Below the pieces are notes generated by a model. That model was not told where the DNA came from. It was given only the letters and a program-made list of their open reading frames with translations, and did not search any database. 64,000 bases of DNA from Streptomyces yatensis (GTDB lineage Bacteria > Actinomycetota > Actinomycetes > Streptomycetales > Streptomycetaceae): assembly GCF_018069625.1 (NCBI RefSeq), contig NZ_CP072941.1, forward strand, positions 2,666,001 through 2,730,000, read 5' to 3'. Position 1 is the first letter of the stretch. Each line of letters starts with the position of its first letter. Made by a program: the position numbers and the translations under genes. Shown here piece after piece: positions 18,635 through 25,317 of this stretch.

Positions 18635-21099
18635 TGGACACTCCTCGGGAATACGTCGGCACCGGGCGGAATGATGAGGGTTCCGTCATCGAGACGGATG
18701 ACGAACGCCACTCCCTTACCCCTGTCGAGGGCGTACCGATGTGTTCCCTCGTACACTTCCATGAGTTCTCCGGGAATCCCCTTCGCCTGCCATTCCGCCA
18801 GCGTACCCTGGCCATCCACCAGCATGATCCGCCGATCGACGTCGGACTTCTGCAGCTGCCCGAGATACTTCGGCCTCGTGATCTCGTTCAGCGGATCCTT
18901 CGGATTGTCCAGACGCTTCATCTGATAGCCGTACGTGTGGTCCGGGTTGTCGCGAACCCGTACGTCGATGTCCCCGCCGTTCTCCTTGATCTCGAAGTCG
19001 ATGTCACGGATGCCGTGGTCGTAAAGATCGTTGGCGAAACGGAGCTGATCGATGGACGGCTCCACCATGAGCACACGGCCGGAGCCGAGGGCCGACACGA
19101 CCTGTCCGTAGTGCTCGCTGCCGGAGAACCGCCCGGAGGCAAGGATCTCCCCCACCTCGTTGCCGTGCGGGTGCTCCGCGAGGCGCGACAGGGCCTTCTC
19201 CAGCACCTTCGGATTGGGGCGCTGCGGGCCAGGCAACTGCTTGAGCGCCTCCCGGATTCTCTGCTCGGTCTCGCCCCCGCGCTCAAGCGGCCGGGGCTCC
19301 TCGGCCGGGAGCCCGTCATCGCCCGGGCCGCCCGGGTCGTGGGGGCCATCCGGACCATCCGGGCCGCCCGGGTCGTGAGGACCACCGGGACCATCAGGAC
19401 CACCCGGGTCGTGAGGACCACCGGGACCATCAGGACCACCGGGACCATCAGGACCACCGGGACCATCAGGACCACCGGGACCATCAGGACCACCGGGACC
19501 ACCCGGATTGTGAGGACGACCGGGACCATCAGGACCACCCGGGTCGTGAGGACCACCGGGACCATCAGGACCACCCGGATTGTGAGGACGACCGGGACCA
19601 TCGGAACCACCCGGGTTGCGCGGACCATCCGGACCACCCGAGCCGCCCGGGTTGTGGGTGGGGGTGTGCTTCTCGGGCGGGTCGTTCGGTGGCTCGTTCG
19701 GGCCATCGTGGCTCGCGCGGGGGCCCAGGTCGTCGGGAGCGCGGCCCACCTCGTGGCCGGGTGCGCCCACCTGGGCGAGCTCCCGCTGCCGGGCGCGCTG
19801 GGCCGCGTCCAGCGCCTGCCGGTCGGCGGCGGACGGCTCGTGCACCGGGTGGTGCACGGTGCCATCGGGGAGTTCGAGAGCGCCGTTCTTGTGCAGGACG
19901 CTGCCGTCGGGCAGCTTGACCGAGCCGTCCGGGCGGAAGACCGTGTCGTCCGGAAGTTTGAGTGAGCCGTCCGGCAGCCGCACACCGCTGCCGGCGCGCA
20001 GGTTCTTCAGATGGCTCACCAGGTCGCCGACCTTGAGCTTGGACAGCCCGATTCCCGCGCCCTTGAAGACGTAGGTCATCGGGTCCACGACCTTGCCGAC
20101 CTTCCCCGCCACGCTGAGCGTCCGCGCGACGGCGCCCGACTTGGCGGCGGACCCCGCGCCGTCGGTGGCGATGGCCGTGAGCACGTTGAAGGTGACCCCG
20201 CCCGCCGCGCGGGCCGGGTTCTTGCCCCACTCGTCCCATGCCACCATCGCCTTACCGGCGTTGATCATGGTTTGCTTGGTGCTCTTGAGGAACCCCGGCA
20301 ACGCGGAGTCGGGCGTCGCAAGCCATCCGGGCGCCAGCGTGGTCAGCGACAGGCCCACGGCCAGCTTGCCGAGGTTCGCCCAGGAGCTCTTGAAGGCGTC
20401 CCAGCCATCGATGCCGACCATGGTGCCCAGGCCCCGGATGGTGCCCCAGACGCCGTCGACGATGAAGCCGTCCCAGACGAAGCTCTTGACCCAGTGGCCG
20501 ATGTCGTACCAGTGGTGCGTCTGCGACTCCTGGGTGCCCCAGGGCGTCTTTTCCGCGTGCTGGAAGACGTCGGCCGTGTAGCCGTACATCCCCGGCTTGT
20601 GCGTACCGTCGTCGACCACCCAGTGGGTGCCGCCGACCAGCGCACTGATCTTGTTGGCGCAGCTCCGCTCGGCGGCCTCGAACGCGGCCGTGGCCGCGCC
20701 CACGTCGGCGATCAGGTCATTGTTGTGCTGGACCTTGTCCCCGTCGTTCTTCCAGTCGTCGTCTCCCCCGTTCTCCAAGATGAACGTGGCGGCGTCCGTC
20801 CTGAGCCGCTTGAGCCGCTCGACGATCGGCCGCACCTCGGTGGCGTAAGCGCTCAGGGCGTCACTGACGGCCTCCAGCTTGGTCGCGAACCCGTCGGCCT
20901 TCTCCTTGACCGGCCTGGTGGACGCGAACAGCTGCTCGGCCTCGGGCGCCGTGTAGTACGCCGACAGGCCCTGGAACTGGTCGTGGACCCCCTGGCCGGT
21001 CTTGCGGACGTGTCCGGCGTCCGTCTTCAGCGCGGGCGCGTCCTTCTCCAACTGCTCCAGGTTTCCCGTGAATTCGGGAATGCCATCCAGACTGATCAT
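18631..21099 (-). CDS. ESX-exported polymorphic toxin with ESX-like head, Gly-Pro repeat linker and candidate nuclease tip
   Basis: The product has 822 residues starting [10 protein letters not shown]; the ATG overlaps the DUF6507-like stop codon (ATGA). Residues 1-130 form an alpha-helical, WXG/LXG-like head. Residues 130-370 are a hydrophobic, Gly/Ala/Trp-rich middle. Residues 373-418 hold LPDGS-type repeats. Residues 483-593 are a collagen-like GGPDGP repeat. Residues 600-822 form the C-terminal domain. That domain contains [19 protein letters not shown] and then GYQMKRL, giving a D712...Q726-x-K728 pattern that resembles the D-(x)n-(E/Q)-x-K core of PD-(D/E)XK nucleases. The tip's DNA at 18661-18780 is 59% G+C by hand count, below its surroundings. 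Toxicity, export and nuclease activity are inferences. Size, modularity and the coupled downstream gene fit polymorphic toxins. Confidence 0.8.
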   Translation of the reverse strand: MISLDGIPEFTGNLEQLEKDAPALKTDAGHVRKTGQGVHDQFQGLSAYYTAPEAEQLFASTRPVKEKADGFATKLEAVSDALSAYATEVRPIVERLKRLRTDAATFILENGGDDDWKNDGDKVQHNNDLIADVGAATAAFEAAERSCANKISALVGGTHWVVDDGTHKPGMYGYTADVFQHAEKTPWGTQESQTHHWYDIGHWVKSFVWDGFIVDGVWGTIRGLGTMVGIDGWDAFKSSWANLGKLAVGLSLTTLAPGWLATPDSALPGFLKSTKQTMINAGKAMVAWDEWGKNPARAAGGVTFNVLTAIATDGAGSAAKSGAVARTLSVAGKVGKVVDPMTYVFKGAGIGLSKLKVGDLVSHLKNLRAGSGVRLPDGSLKLPDDTVFRPDGSVKLPDGSVLHKNGALELPDGTVHHPVHEPSAADRQALDAAQRARQRELAQVGAPGHEVGRAPDDLGPRASHDGPNEPPNDPPEKHTPTHNPGGSGGPDGPRNPGGSDGPGRPHNPGGPDGPGGPHDPGGPDGPGRPHNPGGPGGPDGPGGPDGPGGPDGPGGPDGPGGPHDPGGPDGPGGPHDPGGPDGPDGPHDPGGPGDDGLPAEEPRPLERGGETEQRIREALKQLPGPQRPNPKVLEKALSRLAEHPHGNEVGEILASGRFSGSEHYGQVVSALGSGRVLMVEPSIDQLRFANDLYDHGIRDIDFEIKENGGDIDVRVRDNPDHTYGYQMKRLDNPKDPLNEITRPKYLGQLQKSDVDRRIMLVDGQGTLAEWQAKGIPGELMEVYEGTHRYALDRGKGVAFVIRLDDGTLIIPPGADVFPRSVQ
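19321..19653 (-). repeat. Tandem repeat encoding the Gly-Gly-Pro-Asp-Gly-Pro linker of the toxin
   Basis: About 330 nt consist of variants of an 18-nt unit (coding GGPDGP) interspersed with GGPHDP and NPGG variants. At least four near-identical units occur in a row around 19420-19500. All variants keep the reading frame. The repeat separates the delivery part from the toxic tip of the protein and could recombine or slip in multiples of 18 nt. Confidence 0.9.
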
Positions 21100-21497
21100 T
21101 TCCGACCGTTCCGATGGTGTTGACCCGGAGGGTTCAGATCGGGTGCCTTCAACGCCTCGTGCTGGGCGTGCGCCGCCATGGCGAGGTCGCCCCCGACGTA
21201 CTCCTTGGTGGCGGTCGCCGCACCCTTGATCGACTTGCCGGAGCGCGCGGCGATGTACTTGATGTCGTTCTCTGTCTTCTGCTCGAACTCGACCAGTGCC
21301 GCGGCGATGGGCCCACCCTCGGGCTTGGGTCCGCACCCCATGCTCAGCGTGCCCGCCCCCTTCGCGGCGCTCAGCAGGTGCTTGCCGTACGACTTCGCCT
21401 GGCCCTCGATGTCGTCGGCGACATGTCCGGTCTTGAGAAGGACACCGCGCACCCCGCTGACGTCGATGTCCCAGCCGTCCTCCGGTTTCCCCACCAC
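21096..21497 (-). CDS. DUF6507-like small ESX-associated protein
   Basis: The product has 133 residues, starts [20 protein letters not shown] and is predicted mostly helical. The GWDID-x-SGV-x-GVL start, a long Ala-rich helix and a C-terminal segment ([17 protein letters not shown]) resemble, from memory, the DUF6507 family found next to ESX substrates in Streptomyces. The size and two-helix pattern suggest a WXG100-like partner or chaperone. Its stop overlaps the start of the toxin gene, so it may be the dedicated partner that pairs with the toxin's helical head for EccC recognition. This role is inferred from position. Confidence 0.7.
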   Translation of the reverse strand: MVGKPEDGWDIDVSGVRGVLLKTGHVADDIEGQAKSYGKHLLSAAKGAGTLSMGCGPKPEGGPIAAALVEFEQKTENDIKYIAARSGKSIKGAATATKEYVGGDLAMAAHAQHEALKAPDLNPPGQHHRNGRK

Positions 21498-21538
21498 GTC
21501 CCCCTTTCAGCTTCAACCGCACGCGGTGACGCGCTTGT

Positions 21539-21847
21539 TCACCCGATGGCGTCCACCGCTGCCTTGGCCCTGGACAGCGTCTGCTGGGCGGTCCCGTCGT
21601 TCTTCTCCAGAGTGGTCTTCACCAGGTGGATGATCTGGCGCACCTCGGCGGCCGCCTTGTTCCACCGCGCTTCCTTGCCGTGGTACTCGTCCGCCACACC
21701 GTCGGCGGTGAAGTCCGCCATCGCCGCCTTCACTGCCCGATCCCGGTCGGTGAGCACCCGCTCCAGCTGCCCGATCACCAGGCCAAGAGACCCCTGCACC
21801 TCACCCGACGCGCCCGTGTCGTAGCTGCGCCGATCCTGATTCGCCAT
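21539..21847 (-). CDS. esxB: WXG100/ESAT-6-like secreted protein (EsxB-type)
   Basis: The product has 102 residues. It is all helical: two long amphipathic helices separated near a central DGVADEYHG turn at residues 49-57. Streptomycete relatives of this sequence are annotated as pore-forming ESAT-6 family proteins. The classical W-x-G is replaced here by a Tyr-His-Gly turn. It follows the first ESX gene by 21 nt and, like other Esx pairs, should form a heterodimer exported by EccC. Which member is called A or B is a convention I cannot settle from this sequence. Confidence 0.85.
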   Translation of the reverse strand: MANQDRRSYDTGASGEVQGSLGLVIGQLERVLTDRDRAVKAAMADFTADGVADEYHGKEARWNKAAAEVRQIIHLVKTTLEKNDGTAQQTLSRAKAAVDAIG

Positions 21848-21868
21848 CGCTCGTCACCCCGTCTAGGT

Positions 21869-22201
21869 TCACCGGCCGTTGAAACGGGCCGCGTCGAAAT
21901 TGGCCGCGGCCATGGTCTGCCGCGCGTTGTCCGCCGACTCCACGTCACCACTGCCGAAAGCCTTTTCCATCCCGGACTGACCGCCCAGGATGTCCCGCAG
22001 CGAGCCGTTGAGCGCCGCCGTGATCTCGTCCGCGTTGCGCTTGAACTGGTCGAACGCCGCCTTGCCCGCGCCGTTGAAGCGGCCCTCCAACGGCTGTGCC
22101 GCAGCGACCAGCTGACGGATCAGCGCCCCCAGGTCATCACTCGATCCGGATGTCTGGGAGGTCAGCGTTGACAGCGTGGAACTGCCCATGTCGAACTTCA
22201 C
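21869..22201 (-). CDS. esxA: WXG100-family ESX substrate (EsxA-type)
   Basis: The product has 110 residues from GTG 22201 (VKFDMGSSTLSTL), 6 nt after GGGGG; an internal ATG at 22189 has a weaker ribosome site. The helix-turn-helix hairpin has an N-terminal helix with QLVAAAQPLEGRFNGAGKAAF, where the FNG turn stands in for WXG, and a C-terminal helix ending FDAARFNGR. It is the first gene of the ten-gene ESX operon, so the operon promoter should lie in 22202-22370, shared with the divergent L7/L12-like gene. Its dimer partner is presumably the adjacent esxB product. Confidence 0.88.
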   Translation of the reverse strand: MKFDMGSSTLSTLTSQTSGSSDDLGALIRQLVAAAQPLEGRFNGAGKAAFDQFKRNADEITAALNGSLRDILGGQSGMEKAFGSGDVESADNARQTMAAANFDAARFNGR

Positions 22202-22370
22202 GAACGCACCCCCGTCGGGTTGTCGCCATAGTCCCGTTGAGCGGACCCCGGCCTCGGGGCCCAACTCACCAAGTATGGCCCCGGACACCGACAGTCCCGC
22301 CACTGCTCTGTAACAGTCGGTCGCTCAGCCGGTAACAGGACCGGCGGCGCGGCCACTACGATCGGCGATC

Positions 22371-22658
22371 ATGGAGATAGCGGCGTACATCTTGCTCGTG
22401 GCCCTCGTCATGCAGTACCCGCTGCTGGAGTCGAGGATCAAGAAGGTCCAGCGCAGGGCGGACCGCATCGAGCACAAGCTGGACCTGATCCTCGACCACC
22501 TGGGCATCGAGGTGGCCGGGCCCGACCTGGAGCGGGTGACGGCCCTGCTGCGGGAGGGCAAGAAGCTCGAGGCCATCAAGGCCTACCGGCAGCTCACCGA
22601 CGCCGACTTGAAGGAGGCCAAGGAAGCGGTCGAGCGCATCGACGCCACTCGGCGATGA
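22371..22658 (+). CDS. Small membrane-anchored protein with a ribosomal L7/L12 C-terminal-like domain
   Basis: The product has 95 residues. The first 15 residues are hydrophobic (AAYILLVALVMQYPLL), followed by a charged coiled-coil-like stretch. A C-terminal segment GKKLEAIKAYRQLTDADLKE (residues 64-83) resembles the L7/L12 C-terminal fold, in which Lys-rich helices contact translation factors. Similar small proteins are common in Streptomyces and often mislabelled as ribosomal protein L7/L12; they are not the ribosomal stalk protein. A TACGAT at 22357-22362 suggests a very short or absent leader. The gene diverges from the ESX operon. Confidence 0.8.
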   Translation: MEIAAYILLVALVMQYPLLESRIKKVQRRADRIEHKLDLILDHLGIEVAGPDLERVTALLREGKKLEAIKAYRQLTDADLKEAKEAVERIDATRR

Positions 22659-22691
22659 CGCCACCCGGCGACGGCCGGTGCGGCGCGGGGG

Positions 22692-23369
22692 TCAGGACCG
22701 CTCGCGGTCGTGGTAGGTGCGGCGGGTGTGTTCGGTGTGGGCGCGCATGACGGCCGTGGCGCCGTGTTCGTCACCGGCGGTGATGGCCGCGATCAGCTCG
22801 CGGTGCTCGATCCAGGACTGCTTGCCGCGCTGGCGGGCGACCGGGGTGTAGTACCAGCGGACCCTGCGGTCCACCTGGGCGGCCAGCTCGGACAGGACCG
22901 CGTTTCCGGCCAACTCCATCACCTTGGCGTGGAATTCGGCGTTCGCCGCGACCGCGCCGTCCACATCGTCGTCCAGCACCGCGCGCTCGCCCTTGGCGCA
23001 CAGGTCCTCCAGCGCGGCGACCCCTGCCGCGTCGGTCCCCGCGGCGGCCAGCCGGGCGGCCTCGGCTTCCAGGAGGGTGCGCACCGTAAGGAGCTGATCG
23101 GCCTCCTCCTCGGTGGGCTCGTGGACGAACGCGCCCTGTGCGGGCCGCAGATCGACCCAGCCTTCGGTGTTGAGCCGCTGGAGGGCCTCGCGCACCGGCT
23201 GGCGGGAGACCCCGAGCTGCCCGGCGAGCTCGCTCTCCACGAGGTGCTGGCCGGGGCGGAGGGCGCGGGTGGTGATGAGTTCGAGCAGCGCCTCGTAGAC
23301 GCGCTCGCGGAGTGGACCGGGCCGCTCCAGCTTCGGTACCGCGCCGTTCGGCAGTCCCCTGGACAGCAT
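22692..23369 (-). CDS. GntR-family (FCD/FadR-type) transcriptional regulator
   Basis: The product has 225 residues. An N-terminal winged helix (LRERVYEALLELITTRALRPG, then ESELAGQLGVSRQPVREAL) is followed by an all-helical FCD ligand domain with the metal-binding His/Asp pattern (EFHAKVMELAGN, and HRELIAAITAGDEHGATAVM near the end). FCD regulators respond to small organic acids. It is divergent from the OFA transporter gene, and the operator-like site at 23414-23428 lies between them. A matching site before the formate dehydrogenase operon suggests it controls both, with formate, oxalate or a related acid as a plausible ligand. Confidence 0.9.
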   Translation of the reverse strand: MLSRGLPNGAVPKLERPGPLRERVYEALLELITTRALRPGQHLVESELAGQLGVSRQPVREALQRLNTEGWVDLRPAQGAFVHEPTEEEADQLLTVRTLLEAEAARLAAAGTDAAGVAALEDLCAKGERAVLDDDVDGAVAANAEFHAKVMELAGNAVLSELAAQVDRRVRWYYTPVARQRGKQSWIEHRELIAAITAGDEHGATAVMRAHTEHTRRTYHDRERS

Positions 23370-23413
23370 CGCGCCCCCTCTGGCTCGCCGTTCACCGGGT
23401 GCCCCGGATTGGT

Positions 23414-23428
23414 TATTGTCTACAGTTT
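23414..23428 (+). promoter_or_regulatory. Candidate GntR/FCD operator, copy 1
   Basis: TATTGTCTACAGTTT lies in the gap between the divergent gntR and OFA transporter genes. The core TTGTCTACAG resembles the TTGTATACAA-type sites of FCD regulators. It matches 12 of 15 positions with the reverse complement of 25231-25245. The binding protein is inferred from position. Confidence 0.55.
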
Positions 23429-23511
23429 ACCCATCCCGTCCACGCGGTCGACACATCCCAGGCGCTTCGACGTCTAGTCATTGACTCGTTGAATCCTTAA
23501 AGTCCGGGCAC

Positions 23512-24900
23512 ATGCTCACCAATGATCGACTCGGTCCGTTGCACCGCTCGCGCACCCTGGCCCCACCGGGCTGGAGCCGCTGGCTGGTGCCGCCGGCCGC
23601 CCTAGCCGTCCACCTCTCCATCGGCCAGGCGTACGCCTGGAGCGTGTTCAAGCCGCCCCTGGAGTCCTCCATGGACCTCTCGGGCACCGCCAGCGCACTC
23701 CCGTTCCAGCTGGGCATCGTGATGCTCGGCCTGTCCGCCGCCTTCGGCGGGACGCTCGTCGAGCGCAACGGCCCGCGCTGGGCGATGTTCGTCTCTCTCG
23801 TCTGCTTCTCCTCCGGCTTCCTCGTCGCCTCGCTCGGCGCCGCCACCAGCCAGTACTGGCTGGTCGTCCTCGGCTACGGCTTCATCGGCGGGATCGGTCT
23901 CGGCATTGGCTACATCTCCCCCGTCTCCACGCTCATGAAGTGGTTCCCCGACCGGCCCGGCATGGCCACCGGCATCGCCATCATGGGCTTCGGCGGCGGC
24001 GCGCTGATCGCCTCGCCCTGGTCGAGCTGGCTGATGGAGCGCTTCGGCACGGACAACGGCGGCATCGCCGCCACCTTCCTGGTGCACGGCCTGACCTACG
24101 CGGTCTTCATGACCCTCGGCGTGCTGCTGGTGCGGGTACCGGCCGAGGGCTGGCGGCCCGCCGGCTGGGAGCCGCCGCAGGAGCAGGGGCACATGGTCAG
24201 CGCGGCCGACGTCTCCGCGCGCAACGCCCTGCGCACCCCGCAGTTCTGGTGCCTGTGGGTGGTGCTGTGCATGAACGTGACGGCGGGCATCGGCATCCTG
24301 GAGAAGGCCGCCCCCATGATCGGCGACTACTTCAAGGACACCGACACCCCCGTGACCGCCACCGCGGCGGCCGGTTTCGTCGCCCTGCTCTCGGCGGCCA
24401 ACATGGCCGGGCGGCTGGTGTGGTCGTCCACGTCCGACCTCATCGGGCGCAAGAACATGTACCGGATCTACCTGGGCGTGGGCGCGCTGATGTATCTGGC
24501 CATCGCGCAGCTCGGGGACTCCTCCAAGCCCCTGTTCGTGGTGTGCGCGCTGGTGATCCTCTCCTTCTACGGGGGCGGCTTCGCGACCGTTCCGGCGTAT
24601 CTGAAGGACCTGTTCGGCACCTATCAGGTAGGCGCGATCCACGGCCGGCTGCTCACCGCGTGGTCGGTGGCCGGGGTCCTCGGCCCGTACATCGTCAACA
24701 AGGTGGCCGACCACCAGGAGGAGGCGGGGAAGTCCGGCCCCGGGCTGTACTCGCTCTCCCTCACCATCATGATCGCGCTGCTGATCGTCGGCTTCATCGC
24801 CAACGAGCTGGTACGGCCGGTCCATCCGCGCTTCCACGAACCGGCTCCCGCGACAGCCGATACCGAGGCGGCGCCCGCCGAGAAGGGAGCGGACCGATGA
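23512..24900 (+). CDS. OFA-family MFS transporter (oxalate/formate antiporter type)
   Basis: The product has 462 residues with about twelve membrane segments. Family features are the first-helix LSIGQAYAWSVFKPPL, the GFIGGIGLGIGYISPVSTL segment, the WFPDRPGMATGIAIMGFGGG loop and LKDLFGTYQVGAIHGR late in the chain. The OFA family includes OxlT; many members exchange or take up monocarboxylates or dicarboxylates such as oxalate, formate or pyruvate. The next gene, overlapping its stop (ATGA), encodes a 40-residue hydrophobic companion, and a formate dehydrogenase operon follows. Transport of formate or oxalate is therefore the best guess, but the substrate is not fixed by sequence. Confidence 0.9.
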   Translation: MLTNDRLGPLHRSRTLAPPGWSRWLVPPAALAVHLSIGQAYAWSVFKPPLESSMDLSGTASALPFQLGIVMLGLSAAFGGTLVERNGPRWAMFVSLVCFSSGFLVASLGAATSQYWLVVLGYGFIGGIGLGIGYISPVSTLMKWFPDRPGMATGIAIMGFGGGALIASPWSSWLMERFGTDNGGIAATFLVHGLTYAVFMTLGVLLVRVPAEGWRPAGWEPPQEQGHMVSAADVSARNALRTPQFWCLWVVLCMNVTAGIGILEKAAPMIGDYFKDTDTPVTATAAAGFVALLSAANMAGRLVWSSTSDLIGRKNMYRIYLGVGALMYLAIAQLGDSSKPLFVVCALVILSFYGGGFATVPAYLKDLFGTYQVGAIHGRLLTAWSVAGVLGPYIVNKVADHQEEAGKSGPGLYSLSLTIMIALLIVGFIANELVRPVHPRFHEPAPATADTEAAPAEKGADR

Positions 24901-25019
24901 CCGAACCCACCAACAACCGCACCGCGCTGACCGTGGCCGTCTGGGCCTGGGTCGGGCTGCCCTTCGCGTACGGGGTCTACGAGCTCATCCGCAAGGCCAC
25001 ACAGCTCTTCACGGGCTGA
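24897..25019 (+). CDS. MFS transporter small subunit (40-residue membrane peptide)
   Basis: The ATG at 24897 overlaps the transporter's TGA. The 40-residue product has one hydrophobic helix (LTVAVWAWVGLPFAYGVYEL, residues 10-29) followed by a short basic tail, so it should be a single-pass membrane peptide. Small companion peptides translated together with OFA-type transporters are known in actinobacteria; a role in stability or assembly is inferred. It is easily missed because of its length. Confidence 0.85.
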   Translation: MTEPTNNRTALTVAVWAWVGLPFAYGVYELIRKATQLFTG

Positions 25020-25200
25020 GCCCCGCCCTACGGGCCTCACCGGCCTCACCGGCCGCATTCGCATGACCGGCCTCAGCGGCCGGACTCGCGGTACCGGCTC
25101 CACCGGCCGAGCTCGCTTCCCCCGTGAGCTCGTTTCACCGGCCGACGTCCCAGCACCGCCCGGGGCCCCATCACCGGCGGACGGGAGGGGGGTTGAGGTG
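25020..25200. repeat. CACCGGCC-rich repeats after the transporter genes
   Basis: The gap before the formate dehydrogenase holds several copies of CACCGGCC and its variants in both orientations between about 25034 and 25155. They can fold into overlapping hairpins and could stop transcription after the small subunit gene. No gene is supported here. Confidence 0.5.
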
Positions 25201-25230
25201 TCGTTCGACTCCTTGACCCCCTCCTCGGGC

Positions 25231-25245
25231 ATACTGTATTCAATA
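25231..25245 (-). promoter_or_regulatory. Candidate GntR/FCD operator, copy 2, in the formate dehydrogenase promoter
   Basis: Read on the minus strand this is TATTGAATACAGTAT, 12 of 15 identical to the site at 23414-23428. A TTGACC at 25213-25218 stands 17-18 nt before GTATTC/TATTCA, so the site would cover the -10 region and block transcription when bound. The AT-rich patch stands out in its surroundings. Confidence 0.55.
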
Positions 25246-25317
25246 TTCTGTCGACGATACCCGGACGTTCGGTTCCCTCACGTCGCACCGCGGCGTGACC
25301 GCCGTAAGGAGCCCGTC

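Noticed and set aside
19321..19653. Regular repeats that might be a CRISPR array
   Set aside because: The units are in-frame coding repeats (GGPDGP) within one long protein and have no unique spacers.
22371..22658. Ribosomal protein L7/L12
   Set aside because: Too short, with an N-terminal membrane segment and no ribosomal gene context; only the C-terminal fold is similar.
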